Below, piece by piece: positions 53,055 to 61,600 of a stretch of DNA of 64,000 bases (position 1 is the stretch's first letter; the number at the start of each line of letters is the position of its first letter). The notes under the pieces were generated by a model, which was given only the letters and a program-made list of their open reading frames with translations, made no database searches and was not told where the DNA came from. The DNA comes from VXRJ01 sp965246995 (GTDB lineage Bacteria > Acidobacteriota > Vicinamibacteria > Vicinamibacterales > UBA8438), in assembly GCA_965246995.1 (NCBI GenBank), contig OZ252008.1, positions 806,001-870,000 of the forward strand, read 5' to 3'. The position numbers and the translations under genes were made by a program.

Positions 53055-55832
53055 GTGATCACACCACGCGAGACCCGTCTGTTCAGTGCTCCAACGCTCG
53101 CCGCGTTCCATCGGGCGATCGCCGCGCGGGTTGCCGATGCCCGTCTCGCACTCGAAGGGAGGGAGCCGGCGATCCTCGTGCCGACGCGCGCCGCCGCCGA
53201 TCAATTGCGTCGCACGCTCCGGGAGCTGGGCGCTTCGGTCCGCAGCGCGACGGTACGCCCGGCAATCCTCTCCCGCGGGGACTGGTACGACTGGTTGCAG
53301 AAACGGGCCGCGAAACCCGTGCATCTGCTTACGCAGATCGAACGGGAGGTCCTGGGCGGCCTCGCCGCGCGCGACGCGGCGGCGGCTGGCTCCCCGCCGC
53401 CGTTCCGGTTGCGTCCCGGTATCGTCGCGGCGTTCCTCGCCTTCTACGACGAGCTGCGCCGGCGCCAGCGGACGGTCGACGCGTTCGAACGGCTGCTGGT
53501 CGGGGACCTGGAGCCGAGTGCAGAGATCGACCGGGGCGCGTGCCGCCTGTTGGAGCAGACTCGATTCCTCGTGGCCACGTTCCGTGCGTACGAGCGGCGT
53601 CTGGAGATGGCGGACGGCGTCGACGAGCACCGCCTCCGCGATCACCTGCGCAAGACGGGTACACACGAGCCGGTGCCGGAGGTCATCGTCACCGTGCCCG
53701 ATCAGGTCGGCCATCCGGCCGGACTCTATCCGGCCGACTTCGACCTGCTCGCCCGCTTGCCGCGGCTCGCACGCGTCACGATCGTCGCAACCGACGCGTT
53801 GCTCGACAGCGGCTTCCGTGAACGCCTCGAACACCTCTTGCCGGAGATAGAGGAGCAGCGCATAGCGGCAGACATCTCGGCGGCGCCACGCCTGGTCGTC
53901 CCCGGCGACGGGGAGGGCGATCGACCGTACTTCGTCTCGCGTGACCGCGAGGAGGAGCTGCGGGGCATCGCACGTTCAGTCGACGGGGAACGCGATGGAG
54001 ACGCGCCGATCTCGGCCGCTGTCGTCGTCGCCCGTCCCCTCCCGTACCTCTACCTGGCCCCACCGGTGTTCGCCGAGTCCGGCCTGCGGCCACGCGCGGC
54101 TGACGGTCTTCCACTCGCGGCCGAGCCCTATGCCGCCGCGGTCGACCTGGTTCTTCAGTACGCGGCCGGAGATCGCAGCGCGACGACGATGTCGCTGTTC
54201 CGCAATCCCCACTTCGTCTTCGAAGACCAGTCCGTCGCAGCCGCGGAACTCACGTCCCTCAATGAACCGCGCCCGCTTGCGGAACACCTCGCGACTCTTC
54301 GTGCATTCCTCCAGCGTCACACCGCGACGCAGTCCGATACTCCTGACGTCATCGACGAACGGATGGCCCGCGGCCGCGCCTTGATCCACGAGGGTCTCGA
54401 GGCGCTTGAGGACGCCCACCGGATGTTGAACGGCGGCGGTGCCGACGTTGCGGTCACCGATCTCATGACTACCGTCCGCCGCTGGATCGAGAGCCGCACG
54501 TACCCCCCCGACCGAAGCCATGCCCGGGATGCCGACGTTCATCTGATCGATCCCCATGCTGCCGCCTACGGCCGTTTTGACCATGTCTTCCTTGCCGGCC
54601 TCACCGAAGCGGAGTGGCCGCCCAGGGTGGGACGCAACATCTTTTATCCGGCCGGCATGCTCACGGGGCTCGGCTGGCCGGCGGAGAGCGACCGGCTGCA
54701 CGCAGCGCGGGCGCTGTTCCGCGACCTGCTCAGCCTGTCTCGCGGGCGTGTCCAGCTTTCGACCTTCCTCTTGGAAAACGACGCGGCGGTCACGGTTTCG
54801 CCAATGCTCGAAGACCTCGACGCCGGTCCGCTCGACCCCATCGCCGCGCCGGGCGCGGATGAGGATGGCTCGCCCGACGTACCGCCACCGGCCGCCGATG
54901 CCGTCGCCAACCGATGGCATGCGTTCCGTCTTGCCCGCGCCGCGACTGGCGCCGCCCGCGACCGCCTCCGCGGCGATATCGGTCCGCAGCGGCCCCGCCG
55001 CTACGCCGTCAGCGCGCTCGAGCGCTACCTCGAGTGTCCCTTCAAGTACTTCGCCCGCCACACGCTCCGCCTGCAGCAGGAAGACGACGACGAGCAGATG
55101 AAGACGGCACAGGAACGCGGTCGCTTCCTCCACAGGGTGTTCGAGAAGTTCTTCGCCGAGTGGCAGGGCGACGGCTTTGGTGCGATTGCGCTCGACACGC
55201 TCGATGTCGCGCTGGAGCGGTTCGCGCGCGTGGCGGAAGGGCAACTGGGTCTGCTCCCGGAGGCAGAGCAGGCGGTGGCGCGTGCCTGGCTGTTCGGATC
55301 GCCCGCCTCGCCCGGCTTGGCCGAACGTCTGTTCAGCCGGGAAGCGGAAGACCCGACCGCCGTCATCGTCGGGCGGCTGACCGAGCACAGGATCCGTAGC
55401 ACCTTCGAGCTCGGGCCCCCTTCCGACCGCCGCACAGTCGCGCTCGAGGGCGTTGCCGACCGGATCGACCTCCATGCTGACGGCACGCTTACCGTCGTCG
55501 ACTACAAGACGGGCCGTGCGCCGGATCGATCGCGCGCGCTGCAGTTGCCGCTCTATGCCCGCTGCGCCGAACAGGAGTTGAGCGGCTACCGGGGCCGCGA
55601 CTGGCGCGCCGGCGACGGCATGTACGTCGCTTTCGGCGAATCGCGGCTGACGGTGCCGATGGCGGGGAAGGAGGGGGCGGCTGCGGCGATGGACCGGGGC
55701 GAAGCGCGGGCGGTAGTGGCGGTCGCGGGGATCGAAGCGGGGAAGTGCCCGCCGCACCCGGCAGAACTGTTCCGTTGCACGATGTGTCCCTACCAGACGG
55801 TTTGCCGAAAGGACTATGTCGAGGATCTCTGA
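53055..55832 (+). CDS. AddB-like PD-(D/E)XK nuclease, recombination-repair subunit
   Basis: A 925-residue subunit of an AddAB/AdnAB-type complex that processes double-strand breaks. The N-terminal helicase-like half (LVPTRAAADQLRRTL) lacks a clear Walker A, as AddB-type subunits often do. The C-terminal nuclease has LEGVADRIDLHADGTLTVVDYKTG with its metal ligands and catalytic Lys. Four Cys (CPFKYF; CTMCPYQTVCRKD) fit the Fe-S cluster typical of AddB. The start is GTG. The 3' end overlaps the addA-like gene by 17 bp, so the subunits are made together. Confidence 0.88.
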   Translation: MITPRETRLFSAPTLAAFHRAIAARVADARLALEGREPAILVPTRAAADQLRRTLRELGASVRSATVRPAILSRGDWYDWLQKRAAKPVHLLTQIEREVLGGLAARDAAAAGSPPPFRLRPGIVAAFLAFYDELRRRQRTVDAFERLLVGDLEPSAEIDRGACRLLEQTRFLVATFRAYERRLEMADGVDEHRLRDHLRKTGTHEPVPEVIVTVPDQVGHPAGLYPADFDLLARLPRLARVTIVATDALLDSGFRERLEHLLPEIEEQRIAADISAAPRLVVPGDGEGDRPYFVSRDREEELRGIARSVDGERDGDAPISAAVVVARPLPYLYLAPPVFAESGLRPRAADGLPLAAEPYAAAVDLVLQYAAGDRSATTMSLFRNPHFVFEDQSVAAAELTSLNEPRPLAEHLATLRAFLQRHTATQSDTPDVIDERMARGRALIHEGLEALEDAHRMLNGGGADVAVTDLMTTVRRWIESRTYPPDRSHARDADVHLIDPHAAAYGRFDHVFLAGLTEAEWPPRVGRNIFYPAGMLTGLGWPAESDRLHAARALFRDLLSLSRGRVQLSTFLLENDAAVTVSPMLEDLDAGPLDPIAAPGADEDGSPDVPPPAADAVANRWHAFRLARAATGAARDRLRGDIGPQRPRRYAVSALERYLECPFKYFARHTLRLQQEDDDEQMKTAQERGRFLHRVFEKFFAEWQGDGFGAIALDTLDVALERFARVAEGQLGLLPEAEQAVARAWLFGSPASPGLAERLFSREAEDPTAVIVGRLTEHRIRSTFELGPPSDRRTVALEGVADRIDLHADGTLTVVDYKTGRAPDRSRALQLPLYARCAEQELSGYRGRDWRAGDGMYVAFGESRLTVPMAGKEGAAAAMDRGEARAVVAVAGIEAGKCPPHPAELFRCTMCPYQTVCRKDYVEDL

Positions 55833-58614
55833 GGGTGGTCTGCCGTTCGAGGGCACACCGGGCGAGCTGCCGCATCCGGAACCGGCGAGTTTCCTGACGC
55901 CGCCCGATCAGCCGGCGCGCGCCGCGGCGGTCGACCCCGCGCGCAACGTCGTCCTCGAAGCGTCTGCCGGCACCGGCAAGACGACGGTGCTCGTCACCCG
56001 ATACCTCAACCTGCTGCGCGCCGGCGTCGATCCGGCCAACATCCTCGCGATCACCTTCACGCGCCAGGCGGCAGCGGAGATGCGCGAGCGGATCGTAAGG
56101 GAACTGCGCGCCGACGCCGAACGTTCGGGGCAAGGGACGGAGCGGTGGGTGAAGCTGCGGGACCGCCTCGGTGAGATCTCCATCAGCACGATCGACGCTT
56201 TCTGTTTCTCGCTGCTTCACGAATTTCCGCTCGAGGCGGATCTCGACCCAGGTTTTGCGCTGGCGGACGAGACCGAGATTCCCAACATCATCCGGGAGGC
56301 GGTGGAACAGGCCATCGTCGCTGGGACACGGATGGCAGAGAGCGACGCGGACCTCGCGATGTTGATCGCACAACTCGGACCCTGGCGGATCCGGGTCGCC
56401 CTGACCGATCTCTTGCGCCGGCGCCTCACCGCAGAGGCGACGATCAAGCGGTTCCTTGCCGGAACCCCTCGCGACTTGACGGCGGCGGAGGCTTGCCGCG
56501 TGGCAGCGACACGTCTCGCTGATCGCCTCGAAGGACCGGACGGTGCGCTGGGCCGGTTGCTGGTGGACGGACCGGACACGGGCCCGTTTGCCGTCATCGC
56601 GCGCGATATCGGCAAGCTGCGTTCGTTGGCTGAGCGCAGCCCGATCCGGATCCGCGCGGCGCTCGACCGCTGCCGGATGTACTTCCTGACGCAGCAAGGC
56701 CTGCCGCGAAAGCGGCTAACCGACGCGCATCTCGCCGGCAGCGGGCCCCGTGCGAAACGGTTCCGCGCGACAGCGGTAGAAGCCGCACGGGTAGTGCACG
56801 ACGAGCTCGCAAGGTTCGACCGCGACATCAACCTGGTAATGGCGCGCAGCGTGCAGCGGCTATTCGCGATCGCGGTCGACGCCTACCGCCGGCAGCTCGA
56901 TGCGCGCGCGCTGCTCGATTTCTCCGATCTGCTGGAGCGTGCCGTGGCGCTGCTCGGTCGAATGGACGAATTCGCGCGGTCACGCTTCCGCCTCGAGTCG
57001 CGCTATCACCATGTGCTCGTCGACGAATTCCAGGACACCAGCCCGACGCAGTGGAAGCTGGTCTCGTTCCTGGTGCAATCGTGGGGCGAAGGGGCCGGCC
57101 TTGTGCACGACGCGAAGCTGCCTCCCAGCGTCTTCGTTGTCGGCGACCGGAAGCAGTCCATCTACCGCTTCCGTGACGCCGACGTTGCGGTCCTCGACGA
57201 CGCGGCGGAAGCAGTGGAGGCCCTCCGGGAAACCGAGCACGTCCACGCTTCCGGCGAAGGTCAGGCTGCGCTGGACTCCGGCACCGCGGCTTCCGCGCGC
57301 GGTGTCCGCCAGTCGATATCCAACAGCTTCCGCGGAACCCCCGCCCTGCTCGCCTTTCTCAACGATCTGTTCGCCGCCGTCCCGAAAGTGGCCGGACGCC
57401 GCGACGCCTTTCGCTTCGACGAGCGGGATCAGTTCCCGGTCGATCCCAACACGTTGAGTGCCACCGCTGGCCACCCGGCGGTCTCTCTCGCGGTCGCGGA
57501 CAGCGTCGAATCGACGGCCGAGCACGTCGCCGGGGAGATCTCACGTCTACTCGACACCGGTGAAGTGCGCGACCGCCGCACCGGCACACTACGCCGCACC
57601 GCCCCCAACGACATCGCCATCCTGTTTCGCTCCCGCCAGAGCCACCGGGAGTTCGAGCGGGCGCTCAACGGACGCGGTATCCAGACCTCCGTCTACAAGG
57701 GGCTCGGCTTCTTCGATACGGAGGAGATAAAGGACGTCCGAGCGCTGATCCGCTACCTGGCCGAACCCGACTCGGAACTGCGCGCCGCGGCGCTCCTGCG
57801 CTCTCGCTTTCTCGGCATCTCGGATGCTGCACTAGCGGCACTGGGGGGGAAGCTCTCCGCCGCGCTGCTCGATCCGACGCCACCCGTTGAAGCGGCGCGC
57901 TTCGATGATCAGGACCGCGCGCTACTCGACCTTGCGCGGGAGACCGTTCCACACTGGATCGACCTGGTCGATCGCCTCCCTCCCGCGGAAGTGCTCGATC
58001 GGATCCTCGCGGCGTCGGCGTACGCCGTCGAGCTGCGAGACGGGCACCCCGCCCAGGCGCGCGAGAACGTCAAGAAGATTCGGAACCTGGTCCGCCGGGT
58101 GCAGAACCGCGGCTACGCGACGATGGTCCGGGTCGCAGAGCATATCGATCATCTATCCGGTGATGTCTCGAACGCGGTCGTCGACGCGTTCGACGCCGTC
58201 AACTTGATGACCGTCCATGCCGCGAAGGGCCTGGAATTCCCGATCGTGATGCTGGTCGACCTGGGCCGCGGCACCGGTACCGCGGGGGCAGCGGTGCGCG
58301 TGGCGACCGACACGGCGGGAGATCCCTGGGTGAGTGTCTGGCCCTACAAGACGCCGGCCGATCAGGAAGAACGGCTCCGTGACCTGGAGGAAACCAAACG
58401 CCTGCTGTACGTTGCCGCTACACGGGCGCGGGACCGACTCTATCTTTCTGCGGTGATCAACGAAGCCGGATCGATAACTTCCAACCTGGGCAGTCTCGCG
58501 GAGGCGCTCCCGGAGCCCTTCGTCGATCTGATGGCCCGCTCCGTGACCGCCGGTGAGACGCTCCACTGGACCGGCGAGAGCGGCCTTTCGCACCGTCTCG
58601 CCATTGTCCGTTAG
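55816..58614 (+). CDS. AddA-like UvrD-family helicase without C-terminal nuclease domain
   Basis: A 932-residue superfamily 1 helicase. Walker A is VLEASAGTGKTTVLVTRYLN; then ILAITFTRQAAAEMRERI, ISTIDAFCFSLL, Walker B VLVDEFQDTSPTQWKL, FVVGDRKQSIYRFRDAD, LMTVHAAKGLEFPIVMLVD and YVAATRARDRLYLS, the complete motif set. AddA proteins are usually 1,100-1,250 residues and end in a PD-(D/E)XK nuclease domain. This one stops soon after motif VI, so the pair would contain one nuclease, in the AddB-like partner. No frameshift is visible at the 3' end. Confidence 0.9.
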   Translation: MSRISEGGLPFEGTPGELPHPEPASFLTPPDQPARAAAVDPARNVVLEASAGTGKTTVLVTRYLNLLRAGVDPANILAITFTRQAAAEMRERIVRELRADAERSGQGTERWVKLRDRLGEISISTIDAFCFSLLHEFPLEADLDPGFALADETEIPNIIREAVEQAIVAGTRMAESDADLAMLIAQLGPWRIRVALTDLLRRRLTAEATIKRFLAGTPRDLTAAEACRVAATRLADRLEGPDGALGRLLVDGPDTGPFAVIARDIGKLRSLAERSPIRIRAALDRCRMYFLTQQGLPRKRLTDAHLAGSGPRAKRFRATAVEAARVVHDELARFDRDINLVMARSVQRLFAIAVDAYRRQLDARALLDFSDLLERAVALLGRMDEFARSRFRLESRYHHVLVDEFQDTSPTQWKLVSFLVQSWGEGAGLVHDAKLPPSVFVVGDRKQSIYRFRDADVAVLDDAAEAVEALRETEHVHASGEGQAALDSGTAASARGVRQSISNSFRGTPALLAFLNDLFAAVPKVAGRRDAFRFDERDQFPVDPNTLSATAGHPAVSLAVADSVESTAEHVAGEISRLLDTGEVRDRRTGTLRRTAPNDIAILFRSRQSHREFERALNGRGIQTSVYKGLGFFDTEEIKDVRALIRYLAEPDSELRAAALLRSRFLGISDAALAALGGKLSAALLDPTPPVEAARFDDQDRALLDLARETVPHWIDLVDRLPPAEVLDRILAASAYAVELRDGHPAQARENVKKIRNLVRRVQNRGYATMVRVAEHIDHLSGDVSNAVVDAFDAVNLMTVHAAKGLEFPIVMLVDLGRGTGTAGAAVRVATDTAGDPWVSVWPYKTPADQEERLRDLEETKRLLYVAATRARDRLYLSAVINEAGSITSNLGSLAEALPEPFVDLMARSVTAGETLHWTGESGLSHRLAIVR

Positions 58615-58629
58615 CTGCTGGGGTTGGCG

Positions 58630-58860
58630 CTATGCGCCGGGAGTCTCGCTGCCTTCGTCCGTGCTCGCGGTTGCAGGCGCGGGCGGGAGCAGGCTGGCGT
58701 CAGCCGAGATCCGCTCCATCCATTGCCGGGCATTCGCCTCTGCTTCTTCCTGCGTTTGCCCCGGCAGCAGCACTGACCCCACCGGCGTCGACGTCCCGGG
58801 CTCCGTAACCCAGGCCACCCAGTGCCCGGCCCGTGCTTCACTCTGAATGCTGTAGTCCAT
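58630..58860 (-). CDS. Small protein resembling the 52533-52763 product
   Basis: A 76-residue protein: MDYSIQSEARAGHWVAWVTE, then VLLPGQTQEEAEANARQWMERI and an Ala/Pro/Thr tail. The beta-beta-helix layout and the GxTxxEAxxxxxxWL-like stretch align with the small protein on the other side of addB/addA. Function unknown. It is convergent with the addA-like gene, 15 bp away. Confidence 0.6.
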   Translation of the reverse strand: MDYSIQSEARAGHWVAWVTEPGTSTPVGSVLLPGQTQEEAEANARQWMERISADASLLPPAPATASTDEGSETPGA

Positions 58861-58930
58861 CGTTCTGTCCGCCCGCGGTTACCGGACCGCGCCGTGCGGG
58901 ATCGTACACCACGCCGCCGCTCCGCGCACC

Positions 58931-58960
58931 TTGACAACCCTTCGATACGGCTCCTATCGT
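58931..58960 (+). promoter_or_regulatory. Sigma-70 promoter, near-leaderless
   Basis: TTGACA (58931-58936) is perfect. TATCGT (58955-58960) lies 18 bp downstream. The predicted start, about 58967, is 3 nt before the ATG at 58970. An apparent in-frame TTG start at 58931 is in fact the -35 box. Confidence 0.6.
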
Positions 58961-58969
58961 ACGGATCCG

Positions 58970-59434
58970 ATGTTGGACGATCGGATGCCTGACACGGTCT
59001 GGGTGAGAGACCCCAGCCGCATGCGCCGCGGGCCGGTGCCCCACCCCGTCCTGGCGGATGAGGTCGCGGTCGACTTTCCATCGATGCGGCCGATCGTCGA
59101 GCGAATGCGGGCGGCGTTCGTGGATGGAGAGGCAGACACGGACAGTGCGATTACCTGCCACGCACGATTCGAACTGACTGCTCGCCAGGCGCTCGAAGGG
59201 GTGCGCCTGCCCCTCGACTTGACCGTGCGTCACACCTGTCCCGCCTGCGGCGGCCGCGGAGAGCTTTACACGGGTCCGTGCGGCCTCTGCAGAGGGTGCG
59301 GTACCGGCCTGCTTGAACATCACCTGCAGGTCCCCGTGCCGCCGGGTGTCCGTGACGGAGCCTGCCTCCGGTACGCGGTGGCGCCGCTTGGCGCGGGCAA
59401 GACGCACGTTGAGGTGCGCATCGCCATTCAGTAA
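58970..59434 (+). CDS. DnaJ-like zinc-finger and C-terminal domain protein lacking a J domain
   Basis: A 154-residue protein. The first 55 residues are unlike DnaJ. Then FELTARQALEGVRLPLDLTV resembles the start of a DnaJ substrate-binding domain, followed by one zinc cluster (CPACGGRGE ... CGLCRGCGTG) and a closing VPVPPGVRDGACLRYAVAP as in DnaJ. DnaJ normally has two zinc clusters, two beta domains and a J domain; here only a compact half is left. It may bind clients without recruiting DnaK. Mrp follows 20 bp downstream, so a role with iron-sulfur proteins is possible (inference). Confidence 0.75.
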   Translation: MLDDRMPDTVWVRDPSRMRRGPVPHPVLADEVAVDFPSMRPIVERMRAAFVDGEADTDSAITCHARFELTARQALEGVRLPLDLTVRHTCPACGGRGELYTGPCGLCRGCGTGLLEHHLQVPVPPGVRDGACLRYAVAPLGAGKTHVEVRIAIQ

Positions 59435-59454
59435 GCGGATAAACTACGAAGTTC

Positions 59455-60531
59455 ATGCCGATCACAGACGCAGCAGTTCTCAAGGCGCTCCGGGCAGTGA
59501 CCGATCCGGACCTGGGCCGCGACATCGTCAGCCTCGGCTTCGTCAAGAACCTGTCTATCGACGGAGGCCGCGTGGCCTTCACGATCGAACTGACGACGCC
59601 TGCCTGCCCGGTAAAGGACCAGATGCAGCAGCAGGCGCGCGAAGTCGTTGCTGCGCTGGATGGCGTAACCGATGTCGCGGTGGAAATGACCGCAAGTGTC
59701 CGGTCCGCGGTGGCACCTGCCGCGCAGGCGGCGCCGATTCCGGGCGTTCGCAACATCATCGCGGTTGGGGCGGGCAAGGGAGGGGTCGGCAAGACTACCG
59801 TCTCGGTCAACCTGGCCGTGGCCTTGGCGCGCTACGGCGGCCGGGTCGGCATCATCGATGCGGACGTCTATGGTCCGAACGTCCCGATCATGCTCGGGGT
59901 CGACGCGAAGCTCGAGTCAGACGGCAAGAAGATCCGGCCGGCCGAGAAACATGGCATTCGCGTCGTGTCGATGGGTTTCCTGACGAGTGCCGACGCGCCG
60001 ATCATCTGGCGGGGTCCGATGCTGCATGGCGTCGTCCGGCAGTTCTTTCAGGACGTCAACTGGGGCGAACTCGACTATCTGGTGGTCGACATGCCGCCCG
60101 GCACGGGTGACGTCGCACTCAGCCTGAGCCAGACCGTGCCGGTGACGGGCGCTGTTGTCGTGACGACGCCGCAGACGGTCTCGCTTGCGGACAGCCGCCG
60201 CGCGATCGGCATGTACCGCAAGCTGAACATCCCGACGCTCGGTGTCGTGGAGAACATGAGCTACTACGCCTGTCCGCATTGCGGGGACGAATCGGATCTC
60301 TTCGGCCGGGGCGGGGGCGAGCGTGTAGCTGAAGAGTTCGGCGTGCCGTTCCTGGGACAGATTCCGCTCTACGCGTCAATTCGCGTCGGCAGCGACACCG
60401 GCGCGCCCATTGTGAGCGTCGAGCCGGAGGCGCCGGCCGGCCGAGCGTTTCTCCAGATCGCCGAGCGGACCGCGGCGCAGGTCTCCATCGCCAGCTATCG
60501 CGAACCGATCGCCGCCGCGCCTGTGGCGTAG
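59455..60531 (+). CDS. mrp: Mrp/ApbC family iron-sulfur cluster carrier ATPase
   Basis: A 358-residue P-loop ATPase that transfers [4Fe-4S] clusters. The N-terminal MIP18-like domain (LRAVTDPDLGRDIVSLGFVK, TTPACPVKDQM) precedes the deviant Walker A GAGKGGVGKTTVSVNLA, IIDADVYGPNVPIMLG, VVDMPPGTGDVALSLSQ and the C-terminal CPHC that holds the cluster. Downstream of the DnaJ-like gene and probably co-transcribed with it. Palindromic copy E begins 15 bp after the stop. Confidence 0.96.
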   Translation: MPITDAAVLKALRAVTDPDLGRDIVSLGFVKNLSIDGGRVAFTIELTTPACPVKDQMQQQAREVVAALDGVTDVAVEMTASVRSAVAPAAQAAPIPGVRNIIAVGAGKGGVGKTTVSVNLAVALARYGGRVGIIDADVYGPNVPIMLGVDAKLESDGKKIRPAEKHGIRVVSMGFLTSADAPIIWRGPMLHGVVRQFFQDVNWGELDYLVVDMPPGTGDVALSLSQTVPVTGAVVVTTPQTVSLADSRRAIGMYRKLNIPTLGVVENMSYYACPHCGDESDLFGRGGGERVAEEFGVPFLGQIPLYASIRVGSDTGAPIVSVEPEAPAGRAFLQIAERTAAQVSIASYREPIAAAPVA

Positions 60532-60545
60532 CGACTTACCGCCGT

Positions 60546-60729
60546 CTAGCAGCCCGTGGTGGAACTCCGTGTTACACCGAGAGCGGTGAGGCGCTCGCCT
60601 GACAAGGCGCGACGAGGGAGCATATTGGCCATATCCCGACCGCGGACTGACGCAGTCCGAGGAGCAACGCCGTTCAGGCGGGATGCATCACCGCTCGAAT
60701 GTAGCGGGGGTTTCACCACGGGCTGCTAG
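60546..60729. repeat. CTAG-bounded palindromic MITE-like element, copy E
   Basis: A 184 bp copy in the same orientation as copy B and somewhat diverged. Its ends read CTAGCAGCCCGTGGTGG and CCACGGGCTGCTAG, closer to the IS1182 end (CTAGCAGCCTGTCGG) than the other copies. It sits between mrp and the pcm stop, with a further CTAG 4 bp beyond its right end that holds the pcm stop. Confidence 0.9.
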
Positions 60730-60733
60730 CGCT

Positions 60734-61600
60734 CTAGCGCTGTCGTTCCTGCGCCTCTCCGGTCATCGGAACGAACCGAACCGGCAGCACCGCTTCGGAT
60801 GTCGTCCCGGCTTCGGTTTTTGTGACGATCAGGATGTCCTGATAGAAGCTGCCAACCGGGATCACCAGGCGGGCGCCGACGGCGAGCTGATCGACGAGGG
60901 CCGGTGGCACGTGGTCGGGTGCGGCGGTGACGACGATTGCGTCGAACGGCGCCTCCTCGGGCCAGCCCCCGTAGCCGTCGCCCCCTCGCACCTCGATATT
61001 GTCGTAGCCCAGTTCCGCCAGCAGCGCGCCTGAGCGCTCGGCCAGCTCCGGAACGATCTCGATCGTGTAGACGCGACTTGCGACCTCGGCGAGAACCGCA
61101 GCCTGGTATCCGGAACCGGTACCGATCTCCAGCACTTTCGCATCTGGGGGCAGCGCCGCCGCTTCAGTCATGAACGCGACGACATACGGTTGCGAAATCG
61201 TCTGGTCGTAGCCGATGCGGAGCGGATGGTCGTCGTAGGCGCTTGCTGCCAGTTCGGCCGGGACGAAGCGGTGCCGTGGCACCGCGTTCATCGCCGACAG
61301 CACGGCCTCGTCAGCGATGCCGCGGTCACGGAGTTGTCGTTCCACCATCTGCTGCCGCTCCTCGAGACGGTCTGCCGGGCCGCCGCCTTGACGTTGGGGT
61401 GTCGACTCCGCCACGCTCGCAGCTTCACCGGCCGATTCGACCGGAATGCCGGCGCATCCGGTCGCGGCGAGGACCAGGGTGCAACCGGCGGCGATGGCGG
61501 CGACGGCCGTGCGTGTCGGCCGCCGGTAGCGACGACGGGGAGACCGACGATGTTCTGGCTGCTGATGACGATCAGCGCGGGTTTGGCCCTCTTGGCGCAT
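60734..61600 (-). CDS. pcm: Lipoprotein-type protein-L-isoaspartate O-methyltransferase
   Basis: Repairs isoaspartyl residues using SAM. The catalytic domain is complete: AMNAVPRHRFVPAELAASAYDDHPLRIGYDQTISQPYVVA (split), VLEIGTGSGYQAAVLAEVASRVYTIEI and FDAIVVTAAPDHVPPALVDQL. An N-terminal hydrophobic stretch ends in LAATGC, a lipobox, so export and membrane anchoring are predicted although SAM is cytoplasmic. The best ATG, 61600 (288 residues), gives a long Arg-rich n-region and overlaps the divergent deacetylase by 51 bp, so the start is uncertain. Confidence 0.85.
   Translation of the reverse strand: MRQEGQTRADRHQQPEHRRSPRRRYRRPTRTAVAAIAAGCTLVLAATGCAGIPVESAGEAASVAESTPQRQGGGPADRLEERQQMVERQLRDRGIADEAVLSAMNAVPRHRFVPAELAASAYDDHPLRIGYDQTISQPYVVAFMTEAAALPPDAKVLEIGTGSGYQAAVLAEVASRVYTIEIVPELAERSGALLAELGYDNIEVRGGDGYGGWPEEAPFDAIVVTAAPDHVPPALVDQLAVGARLVIPVGSFYQDILIVTKTEAGTTSEAVLPVRFVPMTGEAQERQR

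Noticed and set aside
53976..55856. A 626-residue open frame antisense to the addB-like gene
   Set aside because: No recognisable motif; the plus-strand nuclease has clear catalytic motifs.
40129..60729. CRISPR array formed by the repeated palindromes
   Set aside because: Copies are 184-202 bp, kilobases apart, in both orientations, and there are no cas genes or regular spacers.
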